The notes under the pieces: generated by a model
Database searches by the model: none
Told to the model about the DNA's origin: nothing
What the model saw: the letters and a program-made list of their open reading frames with translations, nothing else
Assembly: GCA_011947345.1 (NCBI GenBank)
Contig: JAAVTG010000242.1
Coordinates: forward strand, 1-64,000
DNA from: Phytophthora quininea
Taxonomy: Eukaryota; Oomycota; Peronosporomycetes; Peronosporales; Peronosporaceae
Reading direction: 5' to 3'
Length of the DNA: 64,000 nucleotides
Shown: piece after piece, positions 11,605 to 23,569 of the stretch
Layout: each line of letters starts with the position of its first letter
How positions within the stretch are numbered: the first letter of the stretch is position 1
Translations under genes and position numbers: made by a program

Positions 11605-13025
11605 AACATGCTATTGAATCTTCTCACAACGCGTTTTGCGCTGGTGAATACAAAACCCAAGACTATTCAAGTCCGTTCAAAACTATTTTGGAGAAATAGT
11701 ACGACATTGGTCTTACGCTAGTTCACAAAAGGACAGATTGGTCTTACGAAAGAAGGTGAATCAAAGTTGTCCGACCCCTGGTAGGAAACACATAGACATA
11801 AACAACAACAGTGACAAATGAAAACGAGCAGTCGCTCCAAACTTGTGACCCCCACCCCCACCCCCGTGACTAAGCAGCTCTGTGGTCTCATTGTAGTATA
11901 TAATCTTGAAGCCCGGTTCGAATCCAGCTAAGTTTTTGTAATGCTTGTGAGGTAGAGGTGATGTTCGCATGCGACCGACCGAAGCCCAGGCTGCTCATGC
12001 TGTTGCCCCAGCACGATCTTAGAGGAGGTGCAGATGTGGTAAAGCGATTTGCCTAGGAAGCGGGGGCGAGTCGTCAGGCATCACGATGCGTGGCGAGGAT
12101 TCGCTCACGGTCATTACCAACGGAGTCTTCCCTGATTGGCTGGATTTTTAAGTCTGGCGAGGTCTCAATGGTCAGTCGGCGGGAATCACTTTTGTGGATT
12201 GACCCATTACGCTCAACAGAGGGCACTGTGATTGGCCATTCCTCAGAATCTTCGGTGACGACATCGCCAATGACAATGGAAAAGATCCAGGCGACCCTTC
12301 CTAGCGCTTAGCGACTGCTGGAGGCCTCGATGACCGTCCGGAAAGCTCGTTAGCTACAGCCCGAAACCTCGATGACTCTTGGAAAGGCTCGACAGCAACG
12401 ACTCGACCATTCCGAATCCTCGGTGACCAGTCTGGGAGTTCGGCGACTCTACGGGGACCTCGGCGGTGGGTTCAACGAGGTCGCAGTTAGGAAACGGATT
12501 ATATTTTACTGCATATTTGTATGAAAAGTATATTTACATAAGCCCGAATGGGCACTACATATACGGAACAGAATTTCCCCTCAAGCACACAAGGGCCAAG
12601 TCCGGCAGCGGAATCGTCTTCGGTACGTTGCGTATGGATCCGCCCGTTTGAGCGGGTTATGTCTGTCGATGGGTACGTTTATCCATGAGGACAGTACTCG
12701 CCCCTCGGCCAAGCCAAGAGTTTGTGGCAAGGTTGAGTGTGTATAGCGTGACGGCTGAATTGTCAGCGCTTGTATTCGGGGTCGAGCGTTCTCCCCGCTT
12801 CTCTATAGGTCACCGTAGGCTGAGACCTCGGCAGACTCGCAGTTGGCCTTAATTGGCTTTGGACCCTTCTGCTGTTGGGCCAACGAGGTGGCGCGCAAGT
12901 GAGCTCGTGCTAGTGGCGTCTGTTTACTTGGGGAGTTTGCGTGGACGGATTGCAAGACCAGTCAGTCCCGGTGCTAGGGCTGAATCTGGGTCTTCAGATT
13001 TGAGCCCCAACTCTCGTTGACCTTC
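11605..13025. other. Repeat-derived DNA without recognised gene
   Basis: No frame shows a domain. The stretch 12110-12480 has several CTCGATGACC/CTCGGTGACC-like blocks about 40-60 bases apart. The stretch 12500-12650 (TGCATATTTGTATGAAAAG) resembles 18630-18650, so it is probably part of an old LTR family. A C-rich run lies at 11850-11866. Confidence 0.4.
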
Positions 13026-13029
13026 CTGG

Positions 13030-14893
13030 TTGACGTATTGTTGTGGGATACAAAGACTCCTCCCGGTCCCATCTAGGCAACCCGTTACTGTACGTCTTCA
13101 TAAGCAAGCCGGTAAATTGAGATTGGCACTGAGACCTCTACTCGAGGTCGACAAAGAATATGATTATTTCTCTGTTTCTTCGGATATTTGGACTTCATTA
13201 AAATGTGAAAGCTATATAAGCTTCACAATTCATTACGTGGACGCACCATTTAACATAAACGCATGGATGTTCAAAGCAAGGTTAATTCCTAGAAAGCATG
13301 ATGGTGATGCGATTTCACGTGCACTGTATGACTGCTTCTCGTGGTGGTGTCTTGTTCCTAGCAAATGTGTGCGATCCCTCAGGGATGGAGCGTCGAATAT
13401 GAAGAGCGCATGCTCAAAGCTCGGTCTGTCGCACAGATCATGCGCTGCGCATTCTCTTCATCTGGTCGTAGGTGCTGCGCTCTTACAGAAAGGTGATGAA
13501 CGACACGCTGCAACGAAAGCTGATGTGGATGCCTCTACTACTACGAACAGCATTGAAAGCGGCGACCCCTGCAAACATACTGATGTTGAAAACAGACGCA
13601 CGTGAATAGACGACTGCTTAAATGCTTTGGGAAATGATGAATCTGACTCGAATGACGACAATGAGCCAGATGAGCTTGTCATCGATGCCGGTATCGATGC
13701 TCTTTGTGATCAAGTTGAAAATTTTGTTCAAGTTAGCGAAAGTGTTGACGGCAAGAAAGTTAGCGCTGATGACATGGAATCTGTTCGTAAATCGGATCGT
13801 AGCTTTCGAAACTAGCGAGTACTTCCGTCCCTCTCAAAAGGACGCAATAGACTGGGTAAGCTCCAACCCAAGAGGCAGGAGCCCCTTCGAGAGATGATTG
13901 ATTGTCATTTTAGGTGGAATAGCACATTGACGATGCTGCAGCATTTTGGTGAGTTACAGCCTGCGTTGGCAAATGTTTTCATTAATTTGAACTCTCACAA
14001 AGGCTTGAAGGAATCCAAAGACAAAACAACGAAGAGGCTAACTCTGCCAACTTCAGAACAATGGTTCACAGTGCAGTGTCTTACTGAGCTGTTAGCTCCA
14101 TTTAGTGTGACGACAAGATTGCTGGCTGAAGGGTGAAGTTTATCCCACGTTAGTATCGCTTCATTTGGTTCTGTCGGTCGAGATTTTGCTTGGCAATCAG
14201 AACATGTTTGGTCAGCTCTAAAGGGGTGTCAAAAGGAGGCATTTGCAAAACGAGTGCTATCCACGATGCAATTAGGGCGTGAAAGTTTTCTGGCTCTGTT
14301 AAAAGACGATTTGATAATGATCACGACCTCAACATTCTCTGGATTTCACTGCTGGATCCCTACATGACGAACTCAGAGCTCTTCACCAAAGGGAATTGGA
14401 GGTCGCGAACAACAAATTTTTGAGCGAGATGTTTCGCATCAAGAAGCTGTCAACACCTGCTGTGGCTGCTGGTCTGTGCCAACCCCACAGCTCACAAAGT
14501 CCTGATAAAGAATTACAAGGTGCTACTGAGCGCGCGACCCACAATATGCACTGGTTGCTGTATGGTGCAAGATTGAAACGGCACGCTGCAGCAACGGATA
14601 AAAAATAATAAACAAGACTGCAAATGGGAGTTCACCAACTACTTGAAGATTTCAAGTGAAGCGAAAGTCTTCGCAACCAAAAAGTCCTTAACTGCGCTGT
14701 CGTGGTGGAAAGATACCCAATCGAAATTCCCGACCTTCACTCCTCTTGCTCGTAAGTAGCTAGGTTGTATAGCTACGTCAGTACGTTCTGAACGCGTATT
14801 TTCCATGGCCGGAAATACGGTCACTAAGCGACGCAGTTCCCTAAAGCCAAACACAATTCGGACCATCTTGTTTATGGCAGAAAACTCGTAAAT
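13030..14893 (+). pseudogene. hAT transposase, N-terminally truncated and broken
   Basis: hAT-family cut-and-paste transposase. Readable blocks on the plus strand: SSDIWTSLKCESYISFTIHY (about 13180-13240, first Asp region); RDGASNMKSACSKLGLSHRSCAAHSLHLVV (about 13385-13470, second Asp and the C-x2-H block); DCHFRWNSTLTMLQHF (about 13900-13950); and the C-terminal dimerisation domain, in two frames, as ALSWWKDTQSKFPTF (about 14695-14740) and SVRSERVFSMAGNT (about 14780-14820), ending in MAENS and a TAA near 14893. Stops and frame changes lie near 13605, 13815, 14136 and 14608. The BED finger is absent. The conserved blocks are in the right order, so this is one decayed copy. Confidence 0.85.
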
Positions 14894-14899
14894 CAAAAG

Positions 14900-15720
14900 A
14901 ATGCTTACCATTTTGCTTCAACAACAAATAAGTTTCGCCATGTGATTATTCAAAGAGAGTTTAATCCAAAACGCAAGATGCCAGTCATTTTCAAGGCGTT
15001 GCACAGCGATCTAGAATAGATCTTGGTGTTTGTATGTTGGCTGTGCAATCTAGGTCAGCATAACGTCGACGTAGGCGGCGGCGTCACAGTCAACGCCTTC
15101 AACGTGGAGTGTGCTGGATCATGGGTAATGTGTTCTTTGTGTACCATCGAGATAGCTATTGCTGAGTTTTATTATCGCCCTGGGAGCTGATGTAGCTTGT
15201 CGCGTGCGTGAGGAAGCCTTCCAACGAGTGCCTGTCAATTTGCCCGAGCCAAAATGAGATCAGTACCCGACTGCAGCTGTTCACAACATTTTCCATAACA
15301 AACGCTGTACGTACCGAGGCCCCCGTAGGTGTGCCACCAACGAGCAAATGTGCTATTGAGATGACAACGACGGAGGATGTTGCTGATGCCACTGCGATGA
15401 ATTCTCCACGCATGGAGACGACGGCGAATTACGAGTGGTGAGACCTCGGATACTATCGCGATCAAAGCAAAAGCAGTTCTTTGTAGCGTCCTCGCCATCG
15501 CCATCGCGGTCGAGCAGTAGCGGTGATGCTTGTCGATGTCTCTCAGCTTATTGAGCGTTAGTAGTAGGCGGTTGACTCTTTCAGTGGCTGTCGCCGGTAG
15601 ATTTCTCGTCGGGACGGAGTCTACGATGTTCATTTTGATATATGTCATAAATTCGGGATAATGGCTTGACGTCACAATGTCAATAGTTGTTGGCTTGACG
15701 TCGACTGCGACCGTTGACAT
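14900..15720. other. No recognised gene
   Basis: A minus frame (15235-15819) of 194 residues has no domain I recognise and runs into the LTR at its start, so it may be read-through of element sequence next to the LTR. Nothing else was seen. Confidence 0.4.
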
Positions 15721-15727
15721 CAGCTGC

Positions 15728-16093
15728 AGCGGGGCTGCGTAGCAGTACACGTGCACAGAGGAAGACGTAGGACTCCACGAGTCGGTGTCTTTGGGCTTCC
15801 AGCCTTCGGTTCGATACAAGAACTAAGTACAGTCCCGTAAATAGGACTCGCAGAGTCAGTGTCCCTTAAAAAGGACAACACTAATGAACTGCAAAAATAG
15901 AACTGAATTGATTGTTTATCTGACCTTGGTGTAAATGTATAGACTAAACTATGTGGCATAGTTAATCTAAGAGATATGTACATGAGTGTGGAGAGCCAGA
16001 TGACTACAGAATCGAAGCTCTACACACAGTTAAGAGTTTCGTGTAATCGCCAAAGTCAACGCACGGTTATGATTTTTGTGTAACCCCGTTACA
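15728..16093 (-). repeat. LTR (minus orientation), probably a 3' LTR
   Basis: Read on the minus strand it begins TGTAACGGGGTTACAC and ends near CTACGCAGCCCCGCT. It matches, in inverted orientation, the plus-strand stretch 39146-39503 over about 360 bases (shared blocks include CTTCGATTCTGTAG, AAGGGACAC and GTGGAGTCCTACGTC). Directly 5' of it on the minus strand is the purine run GGAGGGGGAAGG (16094-16105), a typical polypurine tract. That makes this a 3' LTR whose element lies to the right (16.1 kb upward). Confidence 0.7.
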
Positions 16094-17412
16094 CCTTCCC
16101 CCTCCAAACAGTGGATACACCGGATCCACAACTGCCTTGTCAAGGTCGCGTCTCTTAGAGACTTTCGCTGGTCGCTTCGCCTCAACGAGGCCGCCGTTGG
16201 CTCGACGAGCCTATTCCTCGCGTGCCTCAAGTGTCGATCACTTGCAGGCCTTCCTGCCAGGCTGTCCCCAGCTTCCCAGCGCTCGTGCGCGACCTCAAGC
16301 CGGCTCCAGGCCGCTCTCACGCTCTCCGTTGCGGAGTACTTCGCGGTGCATCGCCAATTCCGCGGAGATCGCGCCATGCGCAGCCCCACGGGCAGTTCCG
16401 ACAGCCAGGCTGGCAGCGACGTGACCTCGTACCGAGGCGGGAGTCCGCTCGCCACCGACATGGCGTTCCCCTTCGCCGATACGGCGCCCTCGCTCGCCCC
16501 AAGAGGGCGGCGAGGTCGACTATGATGAGTCGGACGACCAAGGAGGTGGTACACCGGTTCGTGACGAGCTCATCGATCGGTCAGGCGCTTCGCCGGGGCT
16601 GGAAGCCCCTCGTCCCGACCTCACCCACGCTTTCCGCGTGACCCACGCACGCCTCTCGGTAAGCGACCACCGCTGCGGGCGCCATGTCCGTTTCCTGAAG
16701 CCAGGCCCACGATCTTCATGTTGATCGCCTTACGTTCAGCTCCGTAGCTGCCTCCAGGTAATGAGGACGACCGCTCTGGCGAGCGTGTCATCATGAATGA
16801 CCTCGAAGAGGCCCAGGACCGCGCTCTTGCGGATCGGGCGCACACACGCTCGCAGCGCCCGGTTCCACAGCCATCGCTGACTCCGTCGCGACGCGACTAC
16901 GGTTTCGAGCCGCGCGATGCAGGCAAGCGGGCTCGAGCTGCTGCCATGCAGCCATCGCTCGCCAGCTACATCGTGGGGGCCTCCATCCCGCACGGACGCC
17001 GAGCTGGCGACTTGCCAGGCGCTCCACTAGCGATTCCTAACGCCGCAAGCGACGAACGTGGCGGAATATCGCCAACGTCTACACGCGAGCGGCGGCTCGG
17101 TGCCGCAGATGCGGACGTATCCTATCGCACGTACCCCATCGCTCTCAAGCCGGGAGAGACCATCCCCGAGTATCTCTCGGCGGGCCGAATGCGGCCACAA
17201 GGTTCAGTCGTTCGACAACTTGCACGCAAACTTCTGCGAAGTTGACGCTCGAGCCGAACGGCGTCTGTACTTTGACTTTGCGAAGTCCCGTACGAGACCT
17301 TTTCGTTCGCGCTCTGAGCGTGCAGTCGGCGCGGGTGCGCCCCATTTCGCTCCTGCCTCTCAGGGAGAGGATTCACTGGCTGAGCCAGCCCCGGACCAAA
17401 GCATGAGCCCTG

Positions 17413-18087
17413 CTAGTGGTCCGGACTCGACCTCGCCACTAGCGAAGTCACCAACTCCGTTGACTTGAGGGATAAAGATCGCCAAGTCTCGACCTCTCGC
17501 TGACCAGCCGCCAACTCATGGGCGAGCTGAGCTGACTTGGCGAGAGAAGTCTCCATGCGTTTGAGCCTGGCGGTACTCACCCACTCAGACTCGGCGAGTC
17601 GAGCGCAGAGAGCGGTGACATCCTCAGCGAAGTCAGGGAGCGGAGCAACGTCACCCTGGAGAACTCCGAGTACCTGCTCGGGAGAACGGGCACTTGCGGC
17701 GTCTTGGCAAAGCGACGAGCCATCATTGAAGAGAGACCGAGTGAGCAGAAGAGCAACCAGCCGAGCCATCGTGGCATCACGATTAGCCTGACCCTGCGCG
17801 AGATTCATCAACTGTCGATGGACCTCAGCGAGCCCAGGGATGAGAACACCTTCTAGGGTCTCATGCGAACTTGAATCCGGAGGACGCGCGAGGTCCGGCG
17901 TCAGAAGACTCACTGTGGTAGCTCCGGCGGTAGCACTCGCTAAGTTGCCGGCCGAAGCACTATTCGCTGACCCTAGGGACGCCTGACGACCGTCAGGACT
18001 CGGCGAAGCAGGGAACGAACTCGCTGGAGAAGAAGACGATCGTCCCCGCGCTTCTCTGGAACGCTCCTGGGGGTGATCCGAGTCCAT
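17413..18087 (-). pseudogene. gag-like ORF, helical, no enzyme domain
   Basis: A 224-residue open minus frame: a Ser/Pro-rich N-terminus, then helical segments (VHRQLMNLAQGQANRDATMA, TARLKRMETSLAKSAQLAHE). No zinc knuckle, protease or RT follows. It lies in the interior of the putative minus-strand LTR element ending at 15728 and in the right orientation to be its gag. The gag reading is inference from position and composition. Frames open on the plus strand at 16793-17468 overlap its downstream side and are not supported. Confidence 0.35.
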
Positions 18088-19270
18088 GGACTACTGGGCG
18101 ACTGGTGGGAGGTTTTGGCCGAGCCTGAAGAATGGAGCCGGCGATGACCACGAAGAAGCAGACGCTGGAGTATAACAGAGAAGGTGAGCTCAATGCGGGC
18201 ATGCAGGCCCAGATGACGCGTACCTTGCAGCGAGGCTGCAAACCTAGCGGAAGCCTCACGACTCTCAGCGACTCAAGGGAAGTGGCGCAAGTCAGAGGAA
18301 GAGCCACAGAGTGATGGATGGAGGAGAGTGTTGGTCGAGACACTCACCACGCTGGCTCGTATCACGACCGGGGCGGTTGTGGTGTAGCAAATCCTCCGTT
18401 CTGGCATATTCTATTGACCAGGCTGTCAGCCACTAAGTTAAGTCAGCGAACTAAGAAGTGAGTCAGGTTTATCTGTCTCGGCGAAGATTAGTTGAACCTA
18501 GCTACACTTGGCGAGGGATTGACCAACTTGGTGAGCTTAAGATCTTAGGCCACGAAGCGTCGCAGGGTACGGAGAGCCGTTGTGACAGAGCCGCCGCGGG
18601 CAAAGTAGGAGTAGTAACGGACCATTTCATTGCATATTTGTACAGAAAGGATAGGGAACGGAAACCCCTTAGAGTTTCCACAAAAGACTACGATATAACT
18701 AACAGAGCAGAACTTTCCCAAGTCCTAGACAAGTGCACACTCTTCCGGTAAGTCCCTGCACGGACTGGATGTCTGCCGTCGTTCCCCGAGGGGCATAGCT
18801 TGTAGGGAAGCGACTGGTAGCGCCAAGAGTTAAGGTCGGCCCGGGGAAGGGCATTTCTCGCTACCAGTAAAGACAAATCTCGCCAACTTGGCGAGTCGAC
18901 GGGTCTCTAACCCAGAACGTCGTTAATCTTCTAGTCGGGCGTATGTTGCGCTCGGTGACCTGTAAAAGCGCTCGCGCGCCGACGTCCATCCTTTGGTGTG
19001 AGGTCACAGGGTTGAGGAGCGGAGGCTGCTAAGCTCAGGCAGGCCTCTGGTGGTAGCTGGCGACTGCGAAGCAATTCCACCGTTGTCCCGGAAGGGCCGA
19101 ATCGCGAAGGGACAACCCTAGCGCAGGCCACACAGAGTCGCCGACCTTAGACTCGGCGAATTTGTTGTGTGTATTGCGAGGAAGCCAAACTTGACGATTT
19201 TGTGTGTTCTCCAAACCACATGAGGATGTGTTGACGGGTGGACCGGAATCATTTGCGCGGATTAGGATCC

Positions 19271-20373
19271 TTACGAACGGTTAAAGTTACTGTGAAGACG
19301 CTGGAGTTGAAGTGCAGGGTGGGAATCTGCCACCGACCTGTTCGCGAGTCGGAACTGGCGTCGCCAGGGCTCTGATACGTCGACGATTTGGAGAGCCTTC
19401 TTCAGCATTTTCGCCTTAAACGAAGGATACCAGAGATGTGCCTCGCTTCGCGGCGGGAAGTTCAAGAACAACGGGCCGAGAAGCAAATCACGGTCTGAAT
19501 GCTCCTGGCGATACATCTCCACCGCGAGCTGGAGAAAGATAGCCAAGTGATCCCCGGCCCGAGAACGGCGTCGCTTGGTCTCCTCGCGAAGTTCTCGGAG
19601 CGGAAGGGTATCTGGATAAGGAAGACGATGAGTAGCGTCCAATAGGCCTTCCCCACCAACGGAGGTAGTGTCGATAGCGTTTTATGAGCAGCACGACAAG
19701 GTGATCGTCGATAACACGGAAAGTGATAGCGTCGGCCATCTCCGTGGGGTACTGCCACGGCTTGCCCGTATAGAGATTTTGGATGTTTTCAACAGTTATC
19801 AATGACGAGTTCCACTGGGCAGGCAGGGACTACACCATTTCGGGGATCAGACCCCACGCGAGGGCCAAATGTGATCTCGAGCATGGAGAACGCTAACATC
19901 GAGAGCGTCCGGGAACGTAACGTGTCAGGCCACGGTCCGAAGTCGAAACCTTCCCATTCGTTCGGGCTCCTCACCGGGGGGATGACGCGGTTGAAAAACG
20001 GGACGAGCACGGCGATGGCCGAGACAGCCTCATCGTCACCAGAATATCGATTACCACTGCCACTCCCGCCCGCATTTAGAGTGTTTGGGCCGAGTGTAGC
20101 TTGTGCTTGAAGGGGAATTACAGACGACCTTCTGTCCTTACCTCGGCTGGCCTGAACCGATCCGCCTACGGCCGTGATATTGCTTTCTGTGGTGACACCG
20201 TCGCGACTAAGATCCGTCAACCTCGGCGGAACGATATCTTCGGTCGGGGCCACACTGAGACGCCATGGCTGATTCGAGGTGCACGGAGACGGAAGGCTCG
20301 ACCGAAACGATGCGATTGCCGTAGCCGGGTGGATAAAGCTACCTCCGGATTCGGGATTCGCACGGTCGTCCAC
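19271..20373 (-). pseudogene. gag-like ORF pieces
   Basis: Successive minus frames (20373-19789, 19802-19488, 19642-19271) read as one broken protein: a Gly/Ser-rich segment, FDFGPWPDTLRSRTLSMLAF, then TGKPWQYPTEMADAITFRVI, then YPDTLPLRELREETKRRRSR and LLLGPLFLNFPPRSEAHLWY. The character is structural, not enzymatic, and it follows the coiled-coil frames of 20.4-21.8 kb on the same strand. I infer the C-terminal part of the same gag-like protein. No family was recognised with certainty. Confidence 0.35.
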
Positions 20374-20430
20374 GACCCCGTGGTCACCGTCCTTGGAGGT
20401 GTTACCGGCAAATTCGCGCTGTTTAGCGTC

Positions 20431-21836
20431 TCAATGAGGACGCTTGCTTGTTTTCCGCGCTCGAGTAGACCCTGCAACTATCAACGTATGGCTAGCGTTG
20501 CTCGATGTCACAAAACATTTCGCTGGTGCACCGGAAAAACGAGCTACTGCGGCGTCATCTGAAGCCGGCGTACTAGCCGTTCTAGTGGGTTGAGGGCCAT
20601 GGTGAAGACGACGGTCGGATGGCGGTTCAAGCTGGTGGACCAGTCTGGGGATATCAAATTTTCCGCCTGCGGAAGTCACGACCGCAAGAAGATGCTCGCT
20701 GAGGCCGTCTTGCACTCGTTCCGCAAGAACGCGTCCTGCCTGTTGACTTGTGGCGTCTGCGATGGCCGCTTCACACCGACGTTGAAATTCAGATACTTGG
20801 AAAGAGATCACCCCACTCGTGTCTCCGGGTCCACGAGCAGTGTCTTAGCCTCCTTGGCAGCAGAATGGGAACGGCCACGTTCAACCATAGCAACTCGAAC
20901 GGCTTTCTGAGCGTTGTCTCGGTCTTTTGTTATCCTCACCAGCTGACCTCGAGTGGCTTCATGGCGGTCGCAGGCGGCGTCCTATTCTGCTAAAGCGGCC
21001 ACAGCTTCGTCAAGAGCTTGATCTCGTTCATTTGTCATGGCTTGAAGAGCTGCTCGAGCGGCGTCACGTTCGGCTGCAACCACATTCATCGTTCAAGAAC
21101 CGCGAAGTCTCTAGAAAAGGTGACGCTCGGCAGCATGCTGGGCGCATAAAGCGAGTAAACTCTGTTCATAGCAATCGTCCGTTACAAGATGGAGAGACCC
21201 AACTCAGGACGGGTGACTGGGTGTGCCGAACCACTCGAGCGTAGGGACGGCAATCCGGCGGCCGCGAAGACATTCAATCCATGGCGGGACGAAAGATCCC
21301 AGTCGGAGCTCAGCTGAAATTCTAGCTCGCTGATGCTGGGCGCGGGCCAGGCCCATCTCCCCATGATACCAGTCAGCGACTTCGTTCCCAGTTCGAATGG
21401 CGGAGCTTAGCTGCGTTTCCAGCCCGTCGACACGCTGATGCCAGTGTCGCGCTGTCGCTGCGTCCTCCGAAGCCACATCGTCTGGCGTCAACCCCGTTCG
21501 TTCAAAGGCCTTTGAGATGCTGGAGACTATCTCAGGCGGGGTGTCCGCTGTGATGTCGCGACCATGTGGTCGGCGAGCAAGGTGATGATGCGGCAAGTGG
21601 CAATGACGACCCAGTACGTTGTTCAACGCTGATAGAGTGTGGCATTGCTCGGGCATCACGTCCTGGGCATCCAACATGTCCTGCAACCTGGGGAACCGCG
21701 TGACGACATTGACAACGACCGCGAGCGGCAGCACGACGGCCTCCGGTACAACCGTGCCCACACCAGACGAGCAGATCCACCACTCTGCAGCCAGGGAAGC
21801 CAGTCCTGACACTGGCGGGGAGTTTACGGTCTGCAT
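20431..21836 (-). pseudogene. Coiled-coil gag-like ORF with ERD-type repeats
   Basis: Minus frames near 21100-20800 give strings such as AERDAARAALQAMTNERDQA and TKDRDNAQKAVRVAMVERGR, repeating coiled-coil units. They are broken by a stop near 20990 and by frame changes. Upstream (21836-21204) a frame with ISKAFERTGLTPDDVASEDA continues the helical character. Together with 19.3-20.4 kb this makes a long gag-like protein on the minus strand, internal to the LTR element whose 3' LTR is at 15728-16093. No matching right-hand LTR was recognised. Confidence 0.4.
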
Positions 21837-21849
21837 GTGGCGTTATACA

Positions 21850-22850
21850 CGTGCGGCGAACATCAACCGCGGTCAGGTTAATGATACCGGTTTGCTACAC
21901 TGCATACCGTTTTCTGTTTGGCAGACTGCCCTATGTTTGGTATACCGGTTTCCCTGTTCCGAAACCGGTCGAACAACCTATAGTTAAACCAAGTGAAGGG
22001 TAGACGAATAGTGGAGGTGACGGCACAATGCTGTCAAGGTAGGTTTGGCCAGTCTGCAAAAGCACCGTAGCACACAGCTCAGTTTGATAGAGGTCCGGAA
22101 TCACACTTCTACTCGTGCTCTGCTCAGCGTCTACGCGATCCTCCCACCACACAGAAGAAAATACCCCGGCTGCGCTGAACCGCGAAGCACGAGGCACTGT
22201 GATCAAGAGGTTACGGGCTCACCCACCCCCACGAGTGTCCGTTCAGGAGGGCACTTTAAACGAGCTGTTCTGGGGCGGGCGTGCTATAGGGCACTACCAC
22301 TAACAGAAATAACGCGATCTGGTGGAGCGACGAAAGGGCTTGACCTGAAGAAGAACGCACTCCGCTTGGACGTGATTCCCGGTGAAGTACGACAAGAGAA
22401 CCAAGACCGGCGACAAAGTCGGAAGTGCAGTGCGGAGGAAAAGGAGAGAAGAACGGGCAACGTGAGAAGCAAATCCTCGTGTCGTCGACCAGAGAACGGA
22501 GTTTCGAGTACTTGCAAGGTGTACATTCCGTCCCAGGAATAACGTTAGCAGAGTGCCGGGCAATTGCGTGACGTTGCAATCTCCACGTCACGCTTTGTGC
22601 GGAAGCTGAAGGAGAACGAGAACGCGTTTTTCGACTATCGCTTTTCCACAATACGAAAGATGACGCAGGCCTGATCCATCCGCTGTCGTCGCTGCTGAAG
22701 AAATAACTACGTCGCCATGGCGCTCTGAGCATTAAGCCGCATTCGACGCTGTGAAGAGGAGCATGGCTGAGGTCCCTGTCTTGATGCTTCCAGACGCCAC
22801 GAAATTCATTTCACGCCGTGTGTGGTGCGAGTGACTTCGCTATCTGGATG
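21850..22850. other. No recognised gene
   Basis: Overlapping frames on both strands lack domains. Around 21875-21960 there are three near-repeats of ATACCGGTTT/ATACCGTTTT within 80 bases. Confidence 0.4.
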
Positions 22851-22859
22851 GCGTTAGAG

Positions 22860-23330
22860 TGCGTCAGCAAATATGTTATTCTTGCCAGATTTGTAGTGAC
22901 CGACGAAATTGTACTCAGCGAAGAAAGACAACAAGCGCGCCATCCGCTGAGATAGATGCGGACCCTTCATCGCGGTTCGCAGAGAAACATGGGCTGTGTA
23001 AATAGCGATCGTCCGTTCCCCGAGGAGTTACATTCTGAATTTGATCAGAGCGTAGCGCATTGCAAGCAGCTCTTTGTCGTGAACTGGGTCATACTTTTTG
23101 ACGGGCATCATCTATCGTAACTCACTACTCAATAGCGGCCTTCGTCGTCGAACTGCATGAGGGCGCAGCCGATATTACGACCCGCGTCGCTGAAGCATCA
23201 ACAGATCACGAAGACGACTCCTTCTTCGCTGGTTCTGTCGTATCTACTAGCCCCTCTGTGATGAGGCGCTGAAGAGGTTGATGCGTTCAACATACGATCG
23301 CATCACGCGTTAGAAGCTTGATGGCCCACT
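22860..23330 (-). pseudogene. Gypsy (Ty3-type) RT-RNase H fragment
   Basis: Minus-strand reading gives DAGRNIGCALMQFDDEGRY (about 23180-23125), then in a second frame PVHDKELLAMRYALIKF (about 23085-23035), IAIYTAHVSLRTAMKG and RMARLLSFFAEYNFVGHYKS (to about 22880). This is the RNase H domain typical of Ty3/Gypsy polyproteins (HDKELLA, TDHxSL, and HLSQRMARWL-type motifs). TAA/TGA stops (e.g. near 23032) and a frame change show decay. No integrase follows. The left edge of the Copia insertion lies just beyond. Confidence 0.75.
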
Positions 23331-23341
23331 GCTCTAAAAGA

Positions 23342-23565
23342 GGTCGAGCGGGCTTGGCCGTGAGGAATTGAAGTCACTTGAGGGGTAGGAATGAAATGAG
23401 GAAGTGAGAGTTCATTTAGAATGTTAACTTGGCAGACACAAAGGTGCACACCCACTCGTCCAATCATCCTGCGCGTCTAATCAGTGGCAGGGTAAATAAT
23501 GTACCGTAATCACGCGTGGTCAAGTTGGACCGGTATGGGTACCAGTAAATCGGTAACCCGCAACA
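23342..23565 (-). repeat. Copia 3' LTR
   Basis: 224 bp. Minus-strand reading begins TGTTGCGGGTTACCG and ends CCCGCTCGACC, where the canonical terminal A is mutated. A purine tract (TTGAGGGGCG) abuts its 5' side. Confidence 0.9.
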
Positions 23566-23569
23566 CGCC

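Noticed and set aside
16030..17468. Genes in the overlapping plus and minus frames of this GC-rich stretch
   Set aside because: Both strands are open together with no domain; the bias comes from base composition.
22045..22732. Open frames on both strands
   Set aside because: No domains, no supported start and mutual overlap.
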